In this document: positions 33,938-42,806 of the stretch, piece after piece
Layout: every line of letters starts with the position of its first letter
Numbering within the stretch: the first letter of the stretch is position 1
Assembly (NCBI GenBank): GCA_014584295.1
Contig: JACTNC010000029.1
Location: 1-57,889 of the forward strand
Direction of reading: 5' to 3'
From: Verrucomicrobiota bacterium
Lineage (GTDB): Bacteria > Verrucomicrobiota > Verrucomicrobiia > Opitutales > Opitutaceae
Length of the DNA: 57,889 nucleotides
Translations under genes and position numbers: made by a program
Notes under the pieces: model-generated
What the model saw: the letters and a program-made list of their open reading frames with translations, nothing else
Told to the model about the DNA's origin: nothing
The model's database searches: none

Positions 33938-34839
33938 CTACGGCAAGACATAGACTTCGATCAACGTTGTGCCCGTGCCGTTCTGGCTGGAGTTGGCGTG
34001 CAGGGTATAGGCGCCAGGTGGAAGTGTCACCACCATGGCTGCGTCCTTGCTGCCTTGAGTCAACTCGAATGCGCCGACGAGGGAAGCTGCAGCAGCCGCA
34101 GCCGTCCCACCGCCATCTGAATTCCAGTCATCATTGGCGGCGATGATCTCGTCGGTCGCCAGTCCATTGGGCTTTCCATAGAGGCGGATCTGTGGATCGG
34201 CCAAGGCATCGCCAACTCCATAGGCGGTCAGACCATGGCCCACAGCACGAAGCAACAGTGTACGGGACCCTTCTGAAGAAATCACGAATCCTGCGATGAG
34301 GAGATCGCTGGTTGTGGCCAGCATGCCGCGTGTGGATACATTCACGAGCCTTGCGGTGGGCGTGCTTGTGTCCGCGTCGTAGATTTCCTTCAGTGCCTCT
34401 CCGGATGCGGCGCTGACTCCGGTGATAATGGCGCTGTATTGTCCTGGGACCACATCCTTCAACAGGACTGGGTCTTTGCTGCCTGAAGGCAGATCAAAGG
34501 CGCCCGTTGAAGCCATCGCCTGTGTCAGTCGCCCGCGGACCCCCAATTGTCATTGGTGTCAATTGAGACGTAGTTGGAAGTTCCCGTTTGGAGAATGCGG
34601 AGGTCAAGGTAGGGATCGGCAAGCACATTGCTCACGCCAAACGTGCTGAGCGTGGGTCCAATCCCTCGAAGGAGCACCCGCTTGTTGGTCGCACCGTTGA
34701 TGACGAAACCCACGATCAGAGGACGGAGAATGGACTGTGCAGGTCCCCTTGCCGACAGGTTCAAAATGCGCGCGGCCGAAGTAGCGGCGGGTGTGGCGAC
34801 GGTGACGATCACGGGGTCGCTGCAGGCTGAGGTGAACGA
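33938..34839 (-). pseudogene. frameshifted remnant of a tandem-domain surface protein
   Basis: Two adjacent frames, 34525-34839 and 33938-34546, together encode two copies of a domain of about 130 residues seen at the C-termini of large Opitutaceae surface proteins. Copy 1 reads ARILNLSARG, GFVINGATNKRVLLRGIGPT and LADPYLDLR. Copy 2 reads ARLVNVSTRG, GFVISSEGSRTLLLRAVGHG and LADPQIRLYG. Copy 1 breaks after NDNWGSAG near 34530 and the expected continuation (LTQAMASTGAFDLPSGSKD) is in the other frame, so one base has been lost or gained. No start or signal peptide precedes copy 1; the reading frame is closed 9 codons upstream of a GTG. I read it as a decayed 3' end of a longer gene. Confidence 0.6.
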
Positions 34840-34996
34840 TTACGATCAGCGTAGCCAATTTGATTGCGCCAATTACAAGTTTCGAAACAAGATAACCATG
34901 CCGCCGCCTATCCCCAGATGTGTTAGACACGCATAGGCGCCCAAATTCCGGGCACCCACAGAGGTCATTATATCTTAAATTCGTTCAATTGTTCAC

Positions 34997-36541
34997 ATGA
35001 AATCCTGTTCACGCAAAGACTTCCTCAAGGCTTCTCTCCTCGGCAGTGGTGCTGCTATCTTGGGGAAATCATCCTTTCTCTATGGCCAAGGGAGCGCGGC
35101 GATAGGCAAATCCGGCAGCGCCAGCGGAGATATCCGGATTGCGATTGTCGGGGTTCGTGGCCGAGGCAACGGCCACATTGAGACCTATTTCCCGGGAAAG
35201 ATCCCGGGAACCCGGCTGGTCGCTCTGTGCGATGTCGACAGCGACGTCCTTTCCCGTCGTGTCGCTGAAACTGAAGGTGGTGCCGGAATCAAAGTGAAGT
35301 CCTACCGCGATTATCGTAGGCTTCTTGATGACAAGGATATCGATGCAGTCGTCATTGCCACACCCAATCACTGGCATTCGCTGATGACGATTTGGGGCCT
35401 TGAGGCAGGCAAGGACATCTATGTCGAGAAGCCCTTGTCCCATAACATCTGGGAAGGCCGCCAGGCTGTGGGAGCTGCATCCAGGTACAGCAATCGGATT
35501 GTGCAGGCAGGCACTCAGAATCGTTCCTCGCTCGATATTCCCCGTGCCATTGAATATGTGCGGTCGGGCAAGCTGGGAAAAATCGTACTTGCCAGAGGTC
35601 TCTGCTACAAGCCACGAGAAAGCATCGGCAGGCACTCCGGTCCGCAACCGGTTCCCCAAAGCATCGACTACAATCTCTGGACTGGCCCCGCTGATCTCAT
35701 TCCACCCCACCGAAATTCTCCCCAGAACGGCACCGTGCACTATGACTGGCATTGGTTCTGGAATTACGGTGGCGGCGACATTTCCAACCAGGGCATCCAC
35801 CAGATGGATATCGCCCGCTGGTTCCTCGGCGAGAATGGACTTCCGCCGTCTGTGATGACCTTTGGTGGCCGCTTCGGCTATGTCGACGATGCGGAGACTC
35901 CAAATACGGAAGTATCCATTTTCAACTACGAGAAGGCCCCTCTGGTTTTCGAGGTTCGTGGTCTTCCGATGAAAGCCGGGATGAAGGCGATGGATTCCTA
36001 CCGCGGAAGTCGCGTGGGCGTCATCATCCACTGTGAGGATGGTTATGTCCAGATATCCGCGAGCGGCGAGTGCGGGATCTATGACAACAAGAACAAGAAG
36101 ATTACCCAGTTTCAGGACGGCGGACTCGGCAGTCACCCTGCAAACTTTGTCGCCGCCATGCGCTCTCGCAGACAAGCTGATCTCCATGGTCACATCGAGA
36201 ACTGCCACATCTCGACCAACCTTTGCCATCTGGCGAACATCTCGTACCTGGTCGGCGCCGAAAAAACAGACGCAGAGCTCGTGGATGCCATCAAGGCGAG
36301 CCCCAATCTCATGGAAGTCCATGGGCGGGTGGTCGAACACTTGATTGCGAATGGGGTCAAGGTCGACACGGACAAGATTGTCAGTGGACCATTGCTAGAA
36401 ATTGATAACGGAGCCGAACGATTCATCGGTCGAAATCAGGCGCTTGTGAACAAGGCCAATTCCTCGCTACTCATGAAGCGTGTCGGTCGAAAGGGCTTCC
36501 GAATTCCCGAATACGGCCCGCGCCATGCAGCCGTTAGCTGA
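34997..36541 (+). CDS. exported Gfo/Idh/MocA family oxidoreductase
   Basis: A 514-residue oxidoreductase with a Tat-like N-terminus (SCSRKDFLKASLLGSGAAIL; RK in place of RR). The Rossmann motif is RIAIVGVRGRGNGHIETYF. The catalytic-region lysine is in YVEKPLSHNIWEGRQAV, and the conserved segment is GGGDISNQGIHQMDIARWFL. Long exported members with this organisation are typical of Verrucomicrobiota, Planctomycetota and Bacteroidota, and some are glycoside 3-oxidoreductases with a tightly held NAD. It is convergent with the epimerase gene at 36591, so it is not in the large leftward operon, but it may act in the same pathway. Confidence 0.9.
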   Translation: MKSCSRKDFLKASLLGSGAAILGKSSFLYGQGSAAIGKSGSASGDIRIAIVGVRGRGNGHIETYFPGKIPGTRLVALCDVDSDVLSRRVAETEGGAGIKVKSYRDYRRLLDDKDIDAVVIATPNHWHSLMTIWGLEAGKDIYVEKPLSHNIWEGRQAVGAASRYSNRIVQAGTQNRSSLDIPRAIEYVRSGKLGKIVLARGLCYKPRESIGRHSGPQPVPQSIDYNLWTGPADLIPPHRNSPQNGTVHYDWHWFWNYGGGDISNQGIHQMDIARWFLGENGLPPSVMTFGGRFGYVDDAETPNTEVSIFNYEKAPLVFEVRGLPMKAGMKAMDSYRGSRVGVIIHCEDGYVQISASGECGIYDNKNKKITQFQDGGLGSHPANFVAAMRSRRQADLHGHIENCHISTNLCHLANISYLVGAEKTDAELVDAIKASPNLMEVHGRVVEHLIANGVKVDTDKIVSGPLLEIDNGAERFIGRNQALVNKANSSLLMKRVGRKGFRIPEYGPRHAAVS

Positions 36542-36590
36542 CGGGTAGAAGACAGGTGCCGATAAGGAAGGTCCAGCAGGGCTATTCCAG

Positions 36591-37403
36591 CTATTCGAAC
36601 AGCCGTTTCAGATAATCGAGTGATTTCGTCGCAATCACTTCTGGGCCTTCATCGTAGCTGAAAACCTCAACCGAGATCACGCCGTCGTAAGCAACATCCC
36701 GGAGAGCGTTGGCTATCGGAAAATAGTCCACGTTACCGAAGCCAGGTCCCTTGAGGTTTTTGTCGTTCGCATGAACGTAGGCAAGATACCCTTTGGATTC
36801 CCGGATTATCTCCGGTATCGGCTTTTCCTCGTGGCACATTGCGCGGACATCGAGGATCACTCTAAAGGCAGTTGAGGCATAGGGCTGCACGAGATGAATA
36901 GCCTCGGCAGCGGTGTTTATAAAATTCGTGTCAGCGACTGGCAGCGGTTCGAGGCAGATCACGACACCGCGCTCCTCGGCACGCTTCACTGCCGGGCGAA
37001 ATACCTCATTTGCCCAACTCCAGCCCTGCTCATAGTTCATTCCCGGGTCCAAGGCACGTTGCTGTGGTGAACCAACGATGATTGCCTTGCCGCCGATATC
37101 GGCACAGAAATCCGCCAAGTCGCAGAAATACCGCGCCGTGCGCTCGCGGGTTTGGGCATCGGATGAGGTAATGTGCATGCCCTCTGTTTGGACAAGCACC
37201 CAGTGGATACCCGAGATCTCAATGCCCGCACTGTGCGCCAAATCACGAATCCTAGTGCGCTCGGCGATGGGTATGTCTGTGACGTACCTTGCCAGTGTGA
37301 AGGGCGCCAACTCAACCGCATCATAGCCAATATTCGCACAGTATCTGATGATTGAATCGAGCTTCCAATCTTTGAACGTCTCACTGCAGATCGCAAATTT
37401 CAC
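36591..37403 (-). CDS. sugar phosphate isomerase/epimerase-like TIM barrel
   Basis: A 270-residue cytosolic TIM barrel from a GTG start. It has IRYCANIGYDAVELAPFTLA, then GIEISGIHWVLVQTEGMHIT, RGVVICLEPLPVADTNFINT with the metal-binding Glu, RVILDVRAMCHEEKPIPEII and VISVEVFSYDEGPEVIATKS near the end. It resembles 3-dehydro-sugar or hydroxypyruvate isomerase-like and D-tagatose 3-epimerase-like enzymes. It is the last gene of the leftward cluster, 58 bases after the MFS gene, so it probably acts in the cytosol on the imported sugar. No signal peptide, unlike the two other epimerase-like proteins in this window. Confidence 0.9.
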   Translation of the reverse strand: MKFAICSETFKDWKLDSIIRYCANIGYDAVELAPFTLARYVTDIPIAERTRIRDLAHSAGIEISGIHWVLVQTEGMHITSSDAQTRERTARYFCDLADFCADIGGKAIIVGSPQQRALDPGMNYEQGWSWANEVFRPAVKRAEERGVVICLEPLPVADTNFINTAAEAIHLVQPYASTAFRVILDVRAMCHEEKPIPEIIRESKGYLAYVHANDKNLKGPGFGNVDYFPIANALRDVAYDGVISVEVFSYDEGPEVIATKSLDYLKRLFE

Positions 37404-37461
37404 AATATCAAGCTCTCATGAATGCAAGCCTCAAGACGTGCACTCACATTCGGTTGTCGGT

Positions 37462-38838
37462 TCAGTGTGCAAATTCCTTCTCGTGCTCAGGAAGCGGCTT
37501 GCCCTTTGTCTCAGGAGCGAAAGGTAACACGATAAGCCCGAGCAGGAATACAGCGCACATCGTCAGCGCTGCGGGTCTCATGGGTTCCTCGAGGTGCCCG
37601 TAAATCTCGGTCTTCAAGATGCCTAGCATGGGGACTCCAGCGGCGGCTAGGAATCGGCCGACGTTATAGCAGAATGATGTGCCTGTGGAACGCAGATGGG
37701 TAGGAAAGAGCTCCGGAAGGTAGATGGCGTAAACCGCGAATACCGAGGGTTGGAAGAAACCCATAATCGGAATCAACCAAAAAGTCTGGGATGCATCCGT
37801 GTAGAACTGGAACGTGCACGCAGTCGCGGTCATCGAGGTCGTGAATGCGATCGCGAATGCCGCTTTGCGGCCAAGTTTTTCAGCTACCCAACTCGCTGCA
37901 AGCATGCCGAAGAATGCGCCGAGTTGTAAGGTCAACAGACTCCAGCTTGCCCACTTGTCGACGAGTGGGCCGATTTCCTCCTTGGTCATGCCCTGTGACG
38001 CATAAGTCTTGGAAAGGACGGTGCGTACGAGTTCAGGAGTGAAGAAACCGATCCCCCAAAGGCCTATCACGCCAGAGCACACCAGCAGCATGGCAATGAT
38101 CGCATTGCGACGCCAGCGGGGCGTTGTAAAGAGTTCCTTGTACGTGAACGCGCCATGTTTGCCCAGTTCGCCCGAATCTTTCAGTTGTTGCCAGCACTGA
38201 GGCTCCTTTACCCGCATTCGGATGACGAGTGCTAGGGCTGCAGGTAGTGCGCCAATTACAAACATCCAGCGCCACGAATTGCCCAGTGAAATTGTGCCAG
38301 TGCTTTCCATCCAGGCCATGCCCATGCCGATGAGTGCCGCGGACATGTTTCCGATGGCAGAGAGCGCCTGCAGCGCACCTAGCGCACCGGAGCGGGACTT
38401 GTCGGGCAAGACTTCGGCAATGAGTGCCACGCCGACTGCAAACTCGCCGCCCACACCGAGTCCCGTTAGGAAGCGGTAGAACGCGAAATCCCAGAAAGAA
38501 GTTGAAAGCGCTGAGAGGCCCGTGCACAGCGCGTAGATCAGAATCGTCACCATCATGGTCTTTGCCCGACCAATGCGGTCACCCAGCACGCCGAACACGA
38601 GTCCCCCCGTAGCCCAGCCTGCGATAAAGATCGATGTAGCATAGGTACCCCAAAGCACCGGATCCTTATCGGCGGAGAGGAGTGCCTTCATCGCCTGCAT
38701 CCGAGAGAGCGTGAAGAGCTGCTGGTCCAGGCAGTCAAACAGCCAGCCCAAAGCAACAACAATGAATATGAACCAATGATAGGAACTCAAAGCGTGCCAC
38801 CAACGACCGATCACTGGCGCGGATCTTGGAGATGTCAT
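37462..38838 (-). CDS. MFS transporter (sugar/organic acid type)
   Basis: A 458-residue membrane protein with about 12 hydrophobic helices and MFS signatures (VFGVLGDRIGRAKTM; WVAEKLGRKAAFAI). The openings WLFDCLDQQLFTLSRMQAM here and WFFDCLDQQLFNLARDGAM in the transporter at 3671-5014, and the similar ends (APETKGKPLPE / LPETKDQPLPE), show the two are paralogues, perhaps serving two substrates. It lies between two epimerase-like genes in the leftward cluster and should carry the pathway product from periplasm to cytosol. Confidence 0.9.
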   Translation of the reverse strand: MTSPRSAPVIGRWWHALSSYHWFIFIVVALGWLFDCLDQQLFTLSRMQAMKALLSADKDPVLWGTYATSIFIAGWATGGLVFGVLGDRIGRAKTMMVTILIYALCTGLSALSTSFWDFAFYRFLTGLGVGGEFAVGVALIAEVLPDKSRSGALGALQALSAIGNMSAALIGMGMAWMESTGTISLGNSWRWMFVIGALPAALALVIRMRVKEPQCWQQLKDSGELGKHGAFTYKELFTTPRWRRNAIIAMLLVCSGVIGLWGIGFFTPELVRTVLSKTYASQGMTKEEIGPLVDKWASWSLLTLQLGAFFGMLAASWVAEKLGRKAAFAIAFTTSMTATACTFQFYTDASQTFWLIPIMGFFQPSVFAVYAIYLPELFPTHLRSTGTSFCYNVGRFLAAAGVPMLGILKTEIYGHLEEPMRPAALTMCAVFLLGLIVLPFAPETKGKPLPEHEKEFAH

Positions 38839-38991
38839 AATGCGAATTTGGAGGGGAAAGGCTGCGACAACTGGGAATGACGCCTCAAGAGCTCAGCCAT
38901 GTGATGACGTCGAAATCAGATTGCTGCCGTGATCGAAGCGTGAGGGAAACTCATGCATGCATCGAAGCAATCTTCTTCGGCCACACCACAT

Positions 38992-39879
38992 CTAGCCAAG
39001 CAATGCTATTTCGCGCTCCAGGAACTCTCGATTCGCTCTTGCGTTGTTCGTAGTTTCGGCCGGAGTCGAGCCGACAGCGCAACTTTCCATCATGATAGGC
39101 CCACGGAAGGATGCACGCTTCAGCCGGCGAAGGATGGCAGCAAAGTCGACTTTCCCCTTTCCGAATTGAATCATCACGTTGGACCTCAGGCCATCGCAGT
39201 CCTTGCCGGTAAAGGCCGTCACGTGCGCAATCACCGGTTCGAGTTCTGCCAGGGGATCCAAGCCGGTGTAGAAGAGTATATTGCCCGCATCGTACCAAAT
39301 GCTGAAATTGTCGTGGTTTACCTTTTCAAGGCACTTGAGGAGGTCCGCACCAGTGCCTACCACGCCTCCGTGTGGTTTCGTCACTAACTGCACGCCATGA
39401 TTGGCTCCATGTCTGGCCGCGAAAGCCATCAATCGGTACCAGTTGTCATAGTGTTCTGGTTTGTCGGTCCCAGTGCAAAGTAACGTGCCGATGCCGAGGG
39501 CGCGGGCGTTGGCGATCTGCCGCCGAATGTCGTCGGTCGCCCGATCGAACGTGGCCGTTTCCATCGGTTTCAGACGGCTCTGAATGGCAGTGAGTCCTCG
39601 GGCGGCTATTTTTTCCTTCAGTTTCGCAAGATAGTCGGCGGTGGCGGTTGGTCCCACGAAAGGGTCGGATTTCGTCGGTGTTTGCAGGCCGATCGTGCGA
39701 TATCCGGCGTTGCTGATGCCGTCGAGCATCTCGTCGATGCTCCAATTGGTCCACGGCCGGTTGAGGCAGCCTATGATCCATTGGTTCGTGCCAGCGCAAA
39801 GATTGGAGTAGGTTGCCAAGGCGGCCGCGCCGAGCGCCGTTGTGCCTAGGAATTTCCTTCGGGATAGCGGGAAAGTCAT
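38992..39879 (-). CDS. sugar phosphate isomerase/epimerase-like TIM barrel, Tat-type signal
   Basis: A 295-residue protein with a twin-arginine signal (LSRRKFLGTTALGAAALATY) and a TIM barrel of the AP-endonuclease-2 family. It has GISNAGYRTIGLQTPTKSDP, then HGVQLVTKPHGGVVGTGADL, FSIWYDAGNILFYTGLDPLA and FRGPIMMESCAVGSTPAETT. The likely metal ligands are His, Asp and Glu in these strands. Export suggests it works on a sugar in the periplasm together with the Tat-type Gfo/Idh/MocA protein at 44900-46240. It is in the same direction as the beta-helix gene upstream (61-base gap) and the MFS gene downstream (153-base gap). Confidence 0.88.
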   Translation of the reverse strand: MTFPLSRRKFLGTTALGAAALATYSNLCAGTNQWIIGCLNRPWTNWSIDEMLDGISNAGYRTIGLQTPTKSDPFVGPTATADYLAKLKEKIAARGLTAIQSRLKPMETATFDRATDDIRRQIANARALGIGTLLCTGTDKPEHYDNWYRLMAFAARHGANHGVQLVTKPHGGVVGTGADLLKCLEKVNHDNFSIWYDAGNILFYTGLDPLAELEPVIAHVTAFTGKDCDGLRSNVMIQFGKGKVDFAAILRRLKRASFRGPIMMESCAVGSTPAETTNNARANREFLEREIALLG

Positions 39880-39940
39880 GATCGATAGCTATAGTTGGAG
39901 TTGAACTTCAGATTGCGGAAGAGTTTGAATATGCATTGGA

Positions 39941-41494
39941 CTACCTCCTGCGAACGGAGATCTCGAAGGCACCGATGTCACGCGCAGAATCCACTGGGAT
40001 ACTCGTGCCATCGCCATCCGCGAACAGCATTCCCGGTGAGGTGTATCCCTTGTCGCGGGCCGGACTCTTTGCCCTGAGGCGATAATTCCCCGCGGCTACA
40101 TTCACAAAAAGTGGATCGGCCTCCGCGCTTTCGAGCGAATCAGCAGGAGCAAAGTCGCTACGATAGGTGGCGAAGGCACGCGCCGGATCAGAGCCGATCT
40201 TCCACCACACGCCACCTCGCGAGAAATATACATTGTTGTTGAAGGAATAGCTCCCATTCGCACCGGCAGCATAATTCGGAGGTCGCTTTGGATTTGTGAA
40301 ATGCATCATGATGCGCGCTTCGGTGGTGCTGCAAAAGATATTGTTGCGGACCACAAGATGGTGTGTTTCCACGGTTCCGTTTTCGGAAGATATTCGAAAG
40401 ATATCTCCTTCCGTGGGGGACTTCCAGACAAACACATTGTTTCGCAGGACAATGTTCTCTGGCAGGAAGTCGTGAGCATATTTGCGCAAATCGTGCTTCT
40501 TGATGTTTACGATAGGCTTTGCGTGGATGCTTCCAGTGAAGGTGCTGTATTCGACGGTGACGTTTTGTGTGCTGATGTTCAACGTTGCCGCGGTGTTTGC
40601 TTTCGGCTCGTTTTCAGACTGGTGGTAGCGCAGGACAATGTCGCTGGCCTGGTGACCAATGGTGATTGCGCCGGCCCGGTTGCCATCGCTTCGGTTGTGT
40701 TCCAAAAGTACATTTGTCCCGGTGGTGATATCGAAGCCCTGTTCGGCACAACCCGTGGCAGTGTTGTGGCGGATTGTGAAATTTGCTCCGGCGGGGTTCA
40801 TATCGGATGAACTATCTGCGTGAATCACGATGCCGTCGTTCGCACGCGTCCCGTTGACGGTGCAGTTCTGAATCGTCGAGTCATGAATCCGGTCGGTCGG
40901 GGACCCTCCGAAGTGAATGCCGTTGCTGCGCGCGTCGGTCACGACACAGGCATCGATGAGAATATTACCGCCCCGACGCGCGTTGATGGCTGGGCCCTTG
41001 CCATTGGAGGAGACATCGATGCGCAGCACGCTGACGTGAGTGCAGTCTTGAAGATCCACTCCCTGTTGCGGACTGTTTCGGAAGTCGAGGTCCTGGAGTG
41101 TAACATACTTCTTACCTGAGACGGAAGCGCCCTTGCCGGAGAGACCAGTGCCTTCGAAGATCGGCTTGTTTCCCAAACCATATGCACCATAGACGATCCG
41201 AGCGGATTCTGAAATCCCACTGGAGCTTATCGTGAGCTGACCGCCAGCATTCAAGACCGTCCAAGTGTCGCCACGCTTGAACAAAATCTGATCGCCGGGT
41301 GAAAAAATGGTCGAGTTGACCTTGTTTACCGTTCTCCAAGGAGAGAGTACGCTGGTGCCGGTGTTGCCGTCATCCCCATGTGTGGAAACAAAATAGGAAC
41401 TGGCCCTGCAGCAAAGTGCAATTGACGACAACGCGCATGAGAGCCAGTAGCAAGGCTTGGAAACGAGATGGAATGCGAGCGCGCGAGAGGGCAT
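39941..41494 (-). CDS. exported right-handed parallel beta-helix protein
   Basis: A 517-residue protein. The N-terminal region has a hydrophobic segment (LSCALSSIALCCRASS) and then the common opening of polysaccharide-acting beta-helices, YFVSTHGDDGNTGTSVLSPW followed by RTVNKVN. Multiple Ser/Asn-rich coils follow (GGNILIDACVVTDARSNGIH, NFTIRHNTATGCAEQGFDIT, NVLLEHNRSDGNRAGAITIG). It ends AKSPARDKGYTSPGMLF and IGAFEISV, typical of predicted pectate/alginate-lyase-like or chondroitinase-B-like proteins. No catalytic site can be named, so it may be a lyase, an epimerase or a binding protein. It is the only obvious polysaccharide-active candidate in the leftward cluster. Confidence 0.8.
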   Translation of the reverse strand: MPSRALAFHLVSKPCYWLSCALSSIALCCRASSYFVSTHGDDGNTGTSVLSPWRTVNKVNSTIFSPGDQILFKRGDTWTVLNAGGQLTISSSGISESARIVYGAYGLGNKPIFEGTGLSGKGASVSGKKYVTLQDLDFRNSPQQGVDLQDCTHVSVLRIDVSSNGKGPAINARRGGNILIDACVVTDARSNGIHFGGSPTDRIHDSTIQNCTVNGTRANDGIVIHADSSSDMNPAGANFTIRHNTATGCAEQGFDITTGTNVLLEHNRSDGNRAGAITIGHQASDIVLRYHQSENEPKANTAATLNISTQNVTVEYSTFTGSIHAKPIVNIKKHDLRKYAHDFLPENIVLRNNVFVWKSPTEGDIFRISSENGTVETHHLVVRNNIFCSTTEARIMMHFTNPKRPPNYAAGANGSYSFNNNVYFSRGGVWWKIGSDPARAFATYRSDFAPADSLESAEADPLFVNVAAGNYRLRAKSPARDKGYTSPGMLFADGDGTSIPVDSARDIGAFEISVRRR

Positions 41495-41571
41495 TCTTGG
41501 TTATGATCGCCAGATTGATAAGCGGCATCGATCAAGTCGCGACCGGGATCGCAAGTAGTGAGTCATGTGAC

Positions 41572-42765
41572 TCATGGATTCTCCGACTGCATTGAACTAA
41601 AGCCGATCATGTCGAGGGTGTAGGATGTCCCAGGGTTCGCACCACCACGCGCAAGCACGAATGACGCTGCCGCAGGGTTCTCGAGACTGACGTGGTCTGA
41701 GAGGTATTTCTGAAGCATTTCAACATTTGACAATTCTCTCAGGAAATGGGTGCCCCTTATCAGTTGTGTGAGCTTGATTTCGCTTCGTCCACCTATGCTC
41801 CGCAGGCGATCGTATGCCCAGGCGAACTGTAGTTGAGGTGCGAGATTCGAGGGTGGGGCAATGCCGGAGAAATAGGTCAATCCGTGTGAATCCGTATTTG
41901 CGATCGCCACCCGACTGAATCCTTGGGGTGCAGCGCGCATGGTAGGATCCAGTTGAGGCGCTCCAATGGGATTGCGGTGGGAACCAGGATCGACGGCCAC
42001 CATCTCGATTTCGATCGGTCGACTTGGCTCCGTGCACGACTCGGTAATGACGATTGGCGGACAGCGGCTTTCTCCGAAGTGTGCGGCGATCGCACGAATG
42101 ACGGTTGAGGCATACGACATGGAAGAGATGAATAGCCTGAGCCGTACGGTATGATGCACACCGAGTCCGAAATGCATCAACGTACGGTCAAGTTCGCGAA
42201 CCGTGTTGGTTGCAGCTTCACCTGGCGTTGCACCGACCGCCGCCTGGCCGGAAAGATGAAAGACCCTACCGGGAGGCATGATGCTCACATGCGCCGCGCC
42301 ATACCATGATGGCAGGAGATCGGATCGATAATACCCGATTTCATGGGCACTAGGCGCGACTGCCACGGCATCCATGGTGACCAGGATGGCTGGATCGGGT
42401 TGCCGATTGATGATCCAAGACACGGCAGGGCGAATCCGTCCAGGAAACGCTTGGGCGACACTGTCGCGCACCGCGGGGAGAACGGCCTCGCTCGCGACAT
42501 ATACCGTCATCTTGACGGTGCGTTCCCGTCCCGTTCCCGCAGCACTGAGAGCCCAATTGAGGTTGCTTAGAACGCGATCCGCCTGGGCTGCCGCCTGGCC
42601 ATGATCAACTATTTTTCCGCTCTGATCAACCGGCCGCATGAGCGCCGTGTGCGCGAGCGTCTCACCGGGGCGAACGATCACGGCGGCCGATGTGCCCGAA
42701 TCAAGATCCGGTTCTATGAAGCGCGTGGGCTGGCCACGATCTGGGGCGAACGCTCTATCCGGCAT
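41572..42765 (-). CDS. three-domain RidA-like (YjgF) protein
   Basis: A 397-residue protein with three consecutive Rid-fold segments. Domain 1 (about 25-130) has GKIVDHGQAAAQADRVLSNL and VKMTVYVASEAVLPAVRDSV. Domain 2 (about 140-265) has GRVFHLSGQAAVGATPGEAA, then VHHTVRLRLFISSMSYASTV. Domain 3 (about 275-397) has GLTYFSGIAPPSNLAPQLQF. The catalytic arginine of RidA, which lies in a conserved late strand, is not obvious in any of them, so imine deaminase activity should not be assumed. Most Rid proteins are single-domain and assemble as trimers; three fused copies could be a built-in trimer. It lies between the esterase and beta-helix genes. Confidence 0.72.
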   Translation of the reverse strand: MPDRAFAPDRGQPTRFIEPDLDSGTSAAVIVRPGETLAHTALMRPVDQSGKIVDHGQAAAQADRVLSNLNWALSAAGTGRERTVKMTVYVASEAVLPAVRDSVAQAFPGRIRPAVSWIINRQPDPAILVTMDAVAVAPSAHEIGYYRSDLLPSWYGAAHVSIMPPGRVFHLSGQAAVGATPGEAATNTVRELDRTLMHFGLGVHHTVRLRLFISSMSYASTVIRAIAAHFGESRCPPIVITESCTEPSRPIEIEMVAVDPGSHRNPIGAPQLDPTMRAAPQGFSRVAIANTDSHGLTYFSGIAPPSNLAPQLQFAWAYDRLRSIGGRSEIKLTQLIRGTHFLRELSNVEMLQKYLSDHVSLENPAAASFVLARGGANPGTSYTLDMIGFSSMQSENP

Positions 42766-42806
42766 ATTTATTGATGGGTTGGGTGTCAGCTGACTTCTAA
42801 GCGCGA

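Noticed and set aside
35069..36340. Long minus-strand frame antisense to the exported Gfo/Idh/MocA gene
   Set aside because: The plus strand carries full family motifs; the antisense product matches nothing recognisable.
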